Origin: Fibrobacter sp. UBA7003
GTDB taxonomy: Bacteria; Fibrobacterota; Fibrobacteria; Fibrobacterales; Fibrobacteraceae
Assembly: GCA_002449765.1 (NCBI GenBank)
Contig: DJXN01000001.1
Location: 40,057 to 104,056 of the forward strand
DNA: 64,000 bases
Reading direction: 5' to 3'
The position numbers and the translations under genes were made by a program. Of this stretch, positions 8,518 through 16,374 are shown one piece after another (position 1 is the stretch's first letter; the number at the start of each line of letters is the position of its first letter). Under the pieces are notes generated by a model that was not told the DNA's origin, ran no database searches, and saw only the letters and a program-made list of their open reading frames with translations.

Positions 8518-8531
8518 GCGGATGCATCCGC
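8518..8531. promoter_or_regulatory. 14-base palindrome upstream of purF
   Basis: GCGGATGCATCCGC is self-complementary, lies just past the DUF1653 stop and 58 bases before the purF start. There is no T-run for a terminator on either strand, so an operator is as likely as a hairpin. Function not shown. Confidence 0.35.
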
Positions 8532-8589
8532 CGCCTAAAATTTCTACCTTTGTGGCAAACAAAAATTCCCTTTTTGACAAGGAGTCTCT

Positions 8590-10059
8590 ATGGGCGGCTT
8601 TTGTGGTGTTGTTTCCAAGGAAGATTGTGTCAGCGACCTCTTTTTCGGGACAGACTACCATTCACATCTAGGTACACACCGCGGCGGCATGGCGGTTCTG
8701 AACGGCAGCGGCAAGTTCCACCGCTCCATCCACAACATCCAGAACACTCCGTTCCGCAGCAAGTTCGAACATGACCTCGCCGCATTCTCCGGCAAGGTGG
8801 GAATCGGAGTCATTTCCGACACCGACCCGCAGCCGCTCGTCATGACCTCCAAACTCGGGACGTTCGCGATTGTCACCGTCGGCCTCCTCACCAACATCGA
8901 GGAACTGAAGGACGAACTGTTCCGCAACAACTGCATGCAGCTCCAGTATTCCACCACGAGCGGCATGGTCGGCCCGACCGAAGTCGTATCCGCGCTCATC
9001 GCGACCCGCGACTCGATTGTCGACGGCCTCAAGTACGTCCACGAGAAGGTGAAGGGAAGCTGTTCCGTGCTCCTGATGGACAGCAACGGCAGATTCTACG
9101 CGAGCCGCGACCGCTGGGGCCGCACCTCGATTATCCTCGGCAAAAAAGAAGGCTCGATGATCGCCGTGCAAGAAAGCTGCGCCCTCCACAACCTCGGCTA
9201 CGACTACGTGCGCGACCTCGGCCCGGGCGAAATCGCAGAAATCACACCCGATGGCGACACGACTCTCGTCGAACCCGGCAAGAAGATGGCCATCTGCTCG
9301 TTCCTCTGGGTCTACTACGGCTACCCCGCCTCGAGCTACGAAGGCCGCAACGTGGAAATGACGCGCTACCGCTGCGGTTCCGCGCTCGCGAAGCGCACCC
9401 CCACCGATGCCGATGCCGCCTGCGGCATCCCGGATTCCGGCACGTCGCACGCCCTCGGTTACGCGCACGAGGCCGGCATCAAGTTCGCGCGCCCCTTCGT
9501 GAAGTACACGCCCACCTGGGCCCGCTCCTTCATGCCGCAAGACCAGAAGCAGCGCGAACGCGTCGCTTCCATGAAGCTCATTCCCATCCCGGGACTCATC
9601 AAGGACCGCCGTCTCGTGTTCTGCGACGACTCCATCGTGCGCGGCACCCAGCTCGGAAAGCAGGCCCTGAAGCTTTATTCACTTGGCTGTAAAGAGACGC
9701 ACATGCGTATCGCATGCCCGCCGCTCGTTTACCCCTGCAAGTTCATCAACTTCTCGCGTTCCAAGAACGAATACGACCTCATCACACGCCGTTACATCCG
9801 CGACCAGGAAGGCGAGAACGCCGACATCGAGAAGTACACCGATCCGGATGGCGACGCCTACAAGGGCATGGTCGAATACATCCGCAAGAAGCTGAACCTC
9901 ACGACGCTTGCGTTCCAGCGCATCGACGACGTGATTCACGCCATCGGGCTCCCCGAAGACCAGCTCTGCACCTACTGCTGGAGCGGCAAGGACTACGCCG
10001 AAACCGGCGACTGCTACCACTGTCCCTGCCACCAATGCCAGGAAGAAGAAGAGAAGTAA
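8590..10059 (+). CDS. purF: Amidophosphoribosyltransferase
   Basis: The 489-residue enzyme catalyses the first step of purine synthesis, PRPP plus glutamine to phosphoribosylamine. The sequence begins MGGFCGVVS, so the N-terminal nucleophile would be Cys5, exposed only after removal of MGGF; most PurF proteins have Cys at position 2 or after a short propeptide. The glutaminase domain occupies about 5-240. The phosphoribosyltransferase domain holds the PRPP loop FCDDSIVRGTQLGK at about 340-353. The C-terminus has CTYC and a terminal cluster CYHCPCHQC that could bind an Fe-S cluster, as in the Bacillus-type enzyme. An AAGGAG precedes the ATG. It converges with the next gene, only 3 bases separating the stops. 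Confidence 0.9.
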   Translation: MGGFCGVVSKEDCVSDLFFGTDYHSHLGTHRGGMAVLNGSGKFHRSIHNIQNTPFRSKFEHDLAAFSGKVGIGVISDTDPQPLVMTSKLGTFAIVTVGLLTNIEELKDELFRNNCMQLQYSTTSGMVGPTEVVSALIATRDSIVDGLKYVHEKVKGSCSVLLMDSNGRFYASRDRWGRTSIILGKKEGSMIAVQESCALHNLGYDYVRDLGPGEIAEITPDGDTTLVEPGKKMAICSFLWVYYGYPASSYEGRNVEMTRYRCGSALAKRTPTDADAACGIPDSGTSHALGYAHEAGIKFARPFVKYTPTWARSFMPQDQKQRERVASMKLIPIPGLIKDRRLVFCDDSIVRGTQLGKQALKLYSLGCKETHMRIACPPLVYPCKFINFSRSKNEYDLITRRYIRDQEGENADIEKYTDPDGDAYKGMVEYIRKKLNLTTLAFQRIDDVIHAIGLPEDQLCTYCWSGKDYAETGDCYHCPCHQCQEEEEK

Positions 10060-10062
10060 GGA

Positions 10063-10968
10063 CTACTCCTCTTCTTCGATACCCATAAGCTTCATCGCGG
10101 CCTTCCAGGTTTCGCGATTTTCGAAACCGTCGCGCTTGCCGCCACCATAGCGCGCATGCGCGAACTCGTTGACAAGGGATTCCCACCCTTCGAGCTTGCC
10201 GTCCTTCACCATTGCATCCAAATTAACGGACGCAGCCGCGGATTCGTCGGCGCCATCCATTCCCAGACGCTGTGCGACATAGCCCTTGCAGACATTTTCC
10301 AGTTCCAGGAGCCATTCGCGGCTGTCGGCGGTGTTCACGCGCTGCTTGAGCACCAGCATCCGCTCGCGCAGGGCATCCTGAGCCGCATTCCTGGCCGCGA
10401 GAGCCTCCCGCGCCTTGTTACGGCGCCGCATCCGCCAAAAGCCCGCAAGGAGCACGCACACGGCAACCAGGGCGCCAACGGCAACAGGCAGCGGATTGAA
10501 AGGCTCGTCCACGCGGATGGCGACACTTTCGCTCCGCAGGTCGAGCGGCCGCCCCACCTGCGTCGGGATCTCGAAACGCATCGCGGGGACATTCAGGTTT
10601 CCCGTATCCTGCGCCACAATCTTGTAGGTAAACTTTATCGAAGCGATTTCCTTGCCGTCCTTCACGGCACGCGCCGATTCCTGCGACACCCCCACCTGCG
10701 TAAGGCCCTTCGCGTTCGCGGAACTCGCAGGCACGACCAGCAGGGCGCTTCCCTGCACGCTCCAGCTGACCGTCACCGGGAATCCGAACGTGTCACCCAC
10801 GGTAATGGCGGGCATCCCGCCTTCGGGTCCCGCCGTTATAGAGATTCCCAGCTGCTCGGGCGTCGGCATCGCCATCTCGGGAGCGACCGCCGCAGAATCC
10901 ACCGCAGCACTATCCTGTAATGCAACATCGGCAGGCGCACCTGCCATATTCAAAGAATCATTTTCCAT
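10063..10968 (-). CDS. Single-pass membrane protein of unknown function (BatD-like layout)
   Basis: A 301-residue protein with an Ala/Asp-rich start, a beta-rich domain at about 40-158 (VTVSWSVQGSALLVV, IASIKFTYKIVAQDTGNLNV) resembling the Ig-like domains of BatD/oxygen-tolerance proteins, one membrane segment at about 160-180 (LPVAVGALVAVCVLLAGFW) followed by RMRRRNK, and a helical tail. No N-terminal signal peptide is present, yet the positive-inside rule would put the N-terminal domain outside. The similarity to BatD is from overall pattern only; no Bat neighbour (VWA protein, MoxR) is present. It is divergent from the histidine-phosphatase lipoprotein gene. Confidence 0.65.
   Translation of the reverse strand: MENDSLNMAGAPADVALQDSAAVDSAAVAPEMAMPTPEQLGISITAGPEGGMPAITVGDTFGFPVTVSWSVQGSALLVVPASSANAKGLTQVGVSQESARAVKDGKEIASIKFTYKIVAQDTGNLNVPAMRFEIPTQVGRPLDLRSESVAIRVDEPFNPLPVAVGALVAVCVLLAGFWRMRRRNKAREALAARNAAQDALRERMLVLKQRVNTADSREWLLELENVCKGYVAQRLGMDGADESAAASVNLDAMVKDGKLEGWESLVNEFAHARYGGGKRDGFENRETWKAAMKLMGIEEEE
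10095..10122 (+). terminator. Possible purF terminator inside the convergent gene
   Basis: TCGCG (10095-10099) pairs with CGCGA (10113-10117), with CCT/AGG pairing inside, and is followed by TTTT. It has an internal mismatch loop and a short T-run, so it is weaker than the dksA example, but the position (36 bases after the purF stop) is apt. Confidence 0.4.
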
Positions 10969-11026
10969 ACAGGGAGAATATACAAAAAAATTTTATTATA
11001 TTATTTTCAAATAGGAGTCCCGAAAT

Positions 11027-12049
11027 ATGACTATTTCCAAAAAGCGCATCCTGACGTGCATCGCCGCCGCGTCTATCCCCCTATTCTTTGCCTGCAGCGA
11101 CGACAAGCCGACATCGCCCTCTGGCGGCGACAATCCTGTCGTGAGTTCGGCAGCCGCGCTTCCCGAATCGGCAGCAGGCCAGCCCGAGGCGACATCTTCC
11201 AGCGCAGAAGGCTCCGAAACCATTACCCCCGAATCCTCGGCCGGCCCGGTCGTCGAATCCAGCTCCGCCACGGAGGTCGTGCCCGAAAGCAGCAGCGCCC
11301 GCTTCCGCGAGCCCACCGAAGAAGAAATCGCCCAGGAACGCATCTATACAGCCAATTCCGAAACGACCGAATTCGTGGAGCTCCCCACACTCTACAAGAG
11401 CCTCGACCCCACCGACCGCGTGGCTTTCGTCATCCGCCACGCCCAGCGCGAAAAGAGCACCGGAGTCGAATCCCAGCTGACCGAAAAGGGCATCGAGCAG
11501 GCCAAGACGCTCGGCAGCCACCTCGTCAGCGAAGAAGCATTCTCTTACGGCTCCACCGACTTCATCCGCACGCGCGCCACGGCCCAGTACATTTCCGAAG
11601 GCCGCGGCCAGGTATTCCCCGAACCCATCGTGCTCCCCGAACTTGTCGCAAGCACCTTCGTCGCGGACCAGGAAAAATTCAAGACACTCATGGGCGAAGC
11701 GGGATACATCGACGAAGCGTTCATGTATTCGCAGTGGGCATTCGACGGCGACTTCGCCGAAGCCTTCAACGATCTCGAAAAGACGGGCGTCCAGATTATC
11801 ACCCAGGCAATCCTCCCGAGGATGTCCACCGAGAACCGCGTCAACTTCTTTATCAGCCACGACATGTTCCTCGGTCCTCTCGTCGCCTACTGCACCAACC
11901 GCAAGCTCACCATCTTGCGCAAGCACGCCACGGCCACCGAGGATTGCACGAACTGCCGCTGGATCAAGTACCTCGAAGGCATCGCAATCATCGTCAAGGC
12001 CGACGGCACACGCAAATACGTCCCCGTCTCCGGCAACATGATGAACTAG
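11027..12049 (+). CDS. Lipoprotein with histidine phosphatase (phosphoglycerate-mutase-like) domain
   Basis: The 340-residue sequence has a lipoprotein signal with lipobox FFAC (Cys23), a Ser/Ala/Pro-rich spacer to about residue 100, and a histidine phosphatase fold from about 120. The catalytic motif RHG appears as RHA (VAFVIRHAQRE, about 138-148), followed by the typical LTEKGIEQAKTLG; the second histidine is in FFISHDMFLGPL. Members of branch 1 of this superfamily transfer or hydrolyse phosphate using the first His. Exposure on the envelope suggests extracellular phosphate scavenging or lipopolysaccharide-type work, but the substrate is unknown. It starts divergently from the BatD-like gene in a 58-base AT-rich promoter region. 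Confidence 0.8.
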   Translation: MTISKKRILTCIAAASIPLFFACSDDKPTSPSGGDNPVVSSAAALPESAAGQPEATSSSAEGSETITPESSAGPVVESSSATEVVPESSSARFREPTEEEIAQERIYTANSETTEFVELPTLYKSLDPTDRVAFVIRHAQREKSTGVESQLTEKGIEQAKTLGSHLVSEEAFSYGSTDFIRTRATAQYISEGRGQVFPEPIVLPELVASTFVADQEKFKTLMGEAGYIDEAFMYSQWAFDGDFAEAFNDLEKTGVQIITQAILPRMSTENRVNFFISHDMFLGPLVAYCTNRKLTILRKHATATEDCTNCRWIKYLEGIAIIVKADGTRKYVPVSGNMMN

Positions 12050-12091
12050 GAAGCAAGCCCGAAAAACGGGCCAGCCCATTTCGCATAACAT

Positions 12092-12117
12092 AAAACCCCG
12101 ACTGGTGTCGGGGTTTT
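12092..12117. terminator. Bidirectional rho-independent terminator
   Basis: AAAACCCCGAC... and ...GTCGGGGTTTT form an 11-base perfect stem around TGGT. It sits between the stops of the phosphatase lipoprotein (+) and the GH8 gene (-) and carries A and T tracts on both sides, so it can stop both convergent transcripts. Confidence 0.9.
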
Positions 12118-12140
12118 AAAGTTTCTAGGAACGGGAACCG

Positions 12141-14015
12141 CTATTCGGTGATGCGGATATTGCGGACCCAGCTGTTGGAGCCTTGCTTCACCATCAGCAC
12201 GTAATTGCCCTGCCTCTGGTTCAGGGAGACCCTTTCGGAGCCGGTCACGCTGAACTTGGAGACAACCCTGCCCTGCATGTCCATCAGGGCCGCAGAAGCC
12301 GTCTGGGAGCCCGGCAACTGAATCAGGAGGGACTTGCCATCCACGCTCACGTTCAGCTTGTCCAGGCCAGACTTTGCGACATCTGCGATGGGTGCGGCCG
12401 ACTCGACCAGATCCTTGCCATCGGGGCCCACGAGCTTGAGGCCGCTAATGTCGACCTGCGGGTCATCCCAGTTGTTGAGGGTCAGGTACAGGAACGCATC
12501 GGTAGTCGTAGCGGTAAATTCGCAGGTGATATCGATAGGCATCTTCTTCATGGCGCCGCAGTACTTGTTGCTGAGGCTATCGCCATTGACTGCATAGGTC
12601 AGCCAGAGGGAAGATCCCGGAGTCTGCGAAGCGCTGAACGACAACGTGTACTTGGAACCCGCCGTAAGGCCGGTAAGATGGCGAACGACCTCGCGGTGGT
12701 CACCCTGGATAACATTACCCATGTGGACACTCGTGTTGGTCTCGTTTTCAAGCACGACAGAGGTAGAATTCCAGCCGAAGGCGCCCGAGTTCTTGTGGTA
12801 CTCGATAACCTCGTTGCAGGATTCCGGAACCACGAATTCCTTCGGGGTCACGGGAGTCGCCTTCGCAAAGTTCACCATGTTGCCGCTCATCAGGAGGCCC
12901 GTCAGCAAACGCAAGTTGGAATGGAAATAACCCGGCTGCTGAGCCATCAGGGCGCTAAAGTTCGTGTTCAGCAATTCATGGTAGGAATCGTTTACGATAA
13001 GCACGGAGCTCAACGAACCGATCGAAGAACCGTTCGCCTTGCAACCATTGCTCTTGCAGGGTTCGCCGTTCAGGTTCGCCGTACCATCCGTCTTCATGTT
13101 GATGTAGAGCTGGCCAAACGTCTTGGTGCTCACCCACTTCGCAAGCTTTTCGGACAAATCCTTCGCCTGGGAGTGTCCATACCACGCATAGCTCCAGGCC
13201 CAGCGCCACGGGGCACGCACGGCATCGTAGTCATAGCCGGCAAAGTTATAGCCGTTGTTACCGGTGATGGGAGAATAGGGACTGCCCATATTCGCCCAAC
13301 CGGACGGGATACCCGTCGAAGAATTGCGGTTGCCCAGAAGGATATTGTAGTTGGTCGAAATCGCCTTACTCCAGAAGCTCGCGTCATCGACATCCTTGAA
13401 GATTTCGTATGCTGCCGGGCTCACGTAGCTCGGGTTCAGGTACGGGTCCCACTGGTTACCCACCTTGTGGCGACCGTCACTGGCAAATTCGCTCGTACGC
13501 ATTTTAGCAATCAAGGTCTTCGCGTCATTCAGGTACTGGGAGTTCCCGAACTGGTGATAGGCCATGACAAGCGCGAACGCGACATCTTCTTCGGCGTCAG
13601 TTGCGCCACCAGAACCGACAGTACCACCAAAGCCCTGGATCTTCCAGTCCATAACACCGTTGTTAGAATGAGCCTTGTAGTAGGCCCAAAGCTTGTCAAA
13701 CTGACTCTGATAGCTCTTGGTGTTGCTACTGAAGTAAACGCAGAGGATCATGCCGTAGCCGATACCTTCCGAAACGGTATACTGGTCTTCATCAAACTTG
13801 ATGCGGGCCTGGTTGCCGCTTTCTTCGTAATAGGCCTTCAGATAAGCTTCGAACTGGTTCAGGAGCATCGTAGATGCAGTCTGGCCGGAACAGTTCCAAA
13901 CATCTGCAATATTGGAAGCATAGGGATAAGTCTGGGCCTGCGGGTAAGGGAACTTAACCGCCGCCATAGAAAGCGAGCTTACGGCCAGAAGGCCTGCAAG
14001 GAATAACCGTTTCAT
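12141..14015 (-). CDS. Glycoside hydrolase family 8 endoglucanase with C-terminal module and sorting domain
   Basis: The 624 residues begin with a signal peptide (cleavage near AMA|AV, about 19). The GH8 catalytic domain spans about 20-370: the proton donor Glu83 lies in SEGIGYGM and the base Asp140 in GATDAEEDVAFAL, the family signature with one conservative change (DADED to DAEED). A beta-rich module, probably carbohydrate-binding, follows at about 400-530. The end has a type-A-like sorting domain (LMDMQGRVVSKFSV, ending NSWVRNIRITE), consistent with secretion through a type IX-like pathway. GH8 enzymes cut beta-1,4-glucans, chitosan or xylan; cellulase or lichenase activity is likely here. 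Its ATG overlaps the stop of the upstream GH5 gene (TAATG), so the two are translationally coupled. Confidence 0.9.
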   Translation of the reverse strand: MKRLFLAGLLAVSSLSMAAVKFPYPQAQTYPYASNIADVWNCSGQTASTMLLNQFEAYLKAYYEESGNQARIKFDEDQYTVSEGIGYGMILCVYFSSNTKSYQSQFDKLWAYYKAHSNNGVMDWKIQGFGGTVGSGGATDAEEDVAFALVMAYHQFGNSQYLNDAKTLIAKMRTSEFASDGRHKVGNQWDPYLNPSYVSPAAYEIFKDVDDASFWSKAISTNYNILLGNRNSSTGIPSGWANMGSPYSPITGNNGYNFAGYDYDAVRAPWRWAWSYAWYGHSQAKDLSEKLAKWVSTKTFGQLYINMKTDGTANLNGEPCKSNGCKANGSSIGSLSSVLIVNDSYHELLNTNFSALMAQQPGYFHSNLRLLTGLLMSGNMVNFAKATPVTPKEFVVPESCNEVIEYHKNSGAFGWNSTSVVLENETNTSVHMGNVIQGDHREVVRHLTGLTAGSKYTLSFSASQTPGSSLWLTYAVNGDSLSNKYCGAMKKMPIDITCEFTATTTDAFLYLTLNNWDDPQVDISGLKLVGPDGKDLVESAAPIADVAKSGLDKLNVSVDGKSLLIQLPGSQTASAALMDMQGRVVSKFSVTGSERVSLNQRQGNYVLMVKQGSNSWVRNIRITE

Positions 14016-16210
14016 TACTTATTCCTCCAACGAATAGTCTGCATCGCAGAACCGTCCTTGACCGCCACAATGTAGAGTCCGCGCGGCACATTGGCAAGAT
14101 CGACCGTGTTCGTGCCCGCCTTCATGTAGCGCGACACGTTGCTCACGACGTTGCGGCCGGCGACATCCAGAACCTGGACCTTCACGAACCCGGAGCGCTT
14201 CACATCCACTACGAGCTGGTTACCGTTCATGCGGACCGTCGGGGCAAGGTTCTTCTGGGTCTTCGGAGCTATGAAGTTCTGCCCCTGGATTTCAGCCCAG
14301 GCCTGAGCTTCCGTCGTGACATCGCCCGTCCCGATAACCACCTTGATGTAGCTGAGCAGGGATTCGTACTGGTCATTTTCGGGAGCTTCGGCCTTGATAA
14401 CTATGGTCGCATTCTTGCCACCGGCAATCAGGTTCACGCCCTGCTGTTCGGCATAACCCGCGGGGTAGATAGTATAGGTGACCGGAACCTTGTGCGCTTC
14501 CAGCGTAAAGACCTGCGTCGAGGAATTCAGCGCCACGGTCTGGTCCTTGAAATACTTGGTATTGAGCGTCTGCTCGGCCTTCAAAAGCGAGAAGGTAATC
14601 GTCGTATCGAGGGCACGGTATCCAGAAATGGCCTTTGCCGTCGCATGGATATTAGCTGTCCCCCTGGACTTGAATGTCGCAATCCAGACCTGCTTGCCCT
14701 TGTCGCCGTAGCATTCGGAACTCGTGCAGGTCGCCTTGGCCACAGAGATAACGCTCGGATTGTCGGATTCGTAAGTGACATCGGAACCTTCGACGGTCTT
14801 TGTCACCTTCATCTTGTATTCAAGCTTGGCCGAGGAGTTGCCCGTAAAGTTGTTGCAGGCACCGCCGCCGGTAACGCGGCAGGTGATGGCGGCCTGTTCG
14901 AACGTCTGAGCAGGGACCTGCGTAATCACGACGACCGACTGGGAATTGTCGTTGCCCGTCATCACGGCATAGCCCGCACCGTTAATCTTGATGGTGCCGT
15001 TTTCAACCGTCGCGACAGTCGGATCACTGGAAGTATACGTGCAGGAACTTACAGCCTTGCCCGTAATGGATCCATCCATTTCGGACGCCGTGGCTCCCTT
15101 GAACGCGCAGGAACCCGTGTTCTTGCCGGCGACAAGCGAGTCCGCCCAGTTCTTGTTGTTGTACTTGGTCAGGTAGCTCTTGACAAGGTTGCCCGACGTG
15201 GTATAGGTAGCATTATTCAATGCAGACTTAGAATTGAGGAGAGTCGAACCGGAGAACATAGCAGAAGCTTCGCTCTTGCCGCCAATGGTTTCATGGCGCA
15301 GGGACCAGTTGCAGTTCGGAATCTGTTTCTGCTCCATGTAGCTTGTCCAGTTGTTAGTTTCGCCAGAACTCACATTTCCCGTACCGTTGGCATCGGTCGT
15401 ACCCCATTCCGTAATGAAAACAGCCTTTCCATTGTTCAAGCAGTTTTCGATATTTCCCTTGAAGGAACCCACGGAATGCGATGCAGCATAGAAGTGGAAC
15501 ACATACCCAGAGTTGGCGTCATTCACACCCGAGCAGGAACCCATCTGCGAATAGAAGGGCGTGCCCACAAGAGCCAAGTGCTTGGACCCGTTATTGCGGA
15601 TAGCACCAATCACTTCGTTTGCATAGCTAGCAATGGTTCCCATATCGGTATTGACAGGTTCGTTATAGACTTCCCAGATGATGTTCGGAACATCCTTGTA
15701 CTTGGCTGCCATACGGCCAAAGAAATCCTTCGCATAGCTCTTTTCGCTCTCGGCGCGGTGGCTATGCCAGTCAACGATGATGTAGATATCGTTTTCGATG
15801 GCAGCCTTCACCATGTTGTCGAGCTGGGCTTCCTTGCCTTCCTTGTTTCCCAGATAGGAGTTTGCGGAAATAATCGCATCGTCGCTATTGGCCTGGCAGT
15901 CGCCGCCATTGCTGTTGTAGCACTTGATGCCCATCGCAAAGCGGAAAACGTCGATGCCGAGCTTTTCGGCAGCCCAGCTAATCACGGTCGGGTTGTAATA
16001 CTGCGATCCCGTAGCATCGGACCAAAACAGGCTCATGCCGCGAAGCATCACCTGCTTGCCGCTAGCCTGACTTACAATTTTGCCGCTCTTGACACCCAGC
16101 GTTCCATATACAGAAACAGGGCCTAGACGCAGTGGCTTTGCATCTACCGCAGCAGACGCAAACGTCACTGCGCAGGACAACATCGCTATCGATAAAAGTT
16201 TTTTCATCAT
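14015..16210 (-). CDS. Glycoside hydrolase family 5 cellulase with Ig-like modules and sorting domain
   Basis: I start at the ATG at 16210 (alternative 16207), which follows GGGAGAG; an in-frame ATG at 16237 lacks a signal. The 731-residue product has a signal peptide (about 1-21), a GH5 catalytic domain at about 30-320 with proton donor Glu184 (WEVYNEPV) and nucleophile Glu268 (VFITEWG), then Big_2-like Ig modules (SSDPTVATVENGTIKI near 390 and a second pattern near 480), a further beta domain, and a C-terminal sorting domain (VQVLDVAGRNVVSNV ... RGLYIVAVKDG). The substrate is probably cellulose or beta-glucan, by family. It is cotranscribed with the downstream GH8 gene and overlaps it by one base. 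A CRP-like palindrome lies 117 bases upstream. Confidence 0.92.
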   Translation of the reverse strand: MMKKLLSIAMLSCAVTFASAAVDAKPLRLGPVSVYGTLGVKSGKIVSQASGKQVMLRGMSLFWSDATGSQYYNPTVISWAAEKLGIDVFRFAMGIKCYNSNGGDCQANSDDAIISANSYLGNKEGKEAQLDNMVKAAIENDIYIIVDWHSHRAESEKSYAKDFFGRMAAKYKDVPNIIWEVYNEPVNTDMGTIASYANEVIGAIRNNGSKHLALVGTPFYSQMGSCSGVNDANSGYVFHFYAASHSVGSFKGNIENCLNNGKAVFITEWGTTDANGTGNVSSGETNNWTSYMEQKQIPNCNWSLRHETIGGKSEASAMFSGSTLLNSKSALNNATYTTSGNLVKSYLTKYNNKNWADSLVAGKNTGSCAFKGATASEMDGSITGKAVSSCTYTSSDPTVATVENGTIKINGAGYAVMTGNDNSQSVVVITQVPAQTFEQAAITCRVTGGGACNNFTGNSSAKLEYKMKVTKTVEGSDVTYESDNPSVISVAKATCTSSECYGDKGKQVWIATFKSRGTANIHATAKAISGYRALDTTITFSLLKAEQTLNTKYFKDQTVALNSSTQVFTLEAHKVPVTYTIYPAGYAEQQGVNLIAGGKNATIVIKAEAPENDQYESLLSYIKVVIGTGDVTTEAQAWAEIQGQNFIAPKTQKNLAPTVRMNGNQLVVDVKRSGFVKVQVLDVAGRNVVSNVSRYMKAGTNTVDLANVPRGLYIVAVKDGSAMQTIRWRNK

Positions 16211-16326
16211 AAACTCTCCCGTTTTTTTGCAATCCACATCCGATTACAAAAATAACTTTCAAAGCCCTAAATTACACCACACATTCAGAAATTCTTTGTT
16301 TACATCAGTAGACAAATAGGGGCTTT

Positions 16327-16342
16327 TGTGAAGAAATTCACA
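16327..16342. promoter_or_regulatory. CRP/FNR-type palindrome TGTGA-N6-TCACA upstream of the GH5-GH8 operon
   Basis: TGTGAAGAAATTCACA matches exactly the 5-6-5 consensus known for E. coli CRP. It lies 117-132 bases upstream of the GH5 ATG and between the two cellulase transcription units. Whether Fibrobacter has a factor that reads this sequence is unknown; no such gene is in the window. Confidence 0.4.
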
Positions 16343-16374
16343 CAATCCTGGAACTCAGCGTTCCAAAAAAGTTA

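Noticed and set aside
16345..16365. GGAAC-N5-GTTCC followed by AAAAAA as a terminator for the GH8 lipoprotein gene
   Set aside because: On the minus strand the T-run precedes the stem, so it cannot terminate that transcript; the hairpin also overlaps the region just after the stop.
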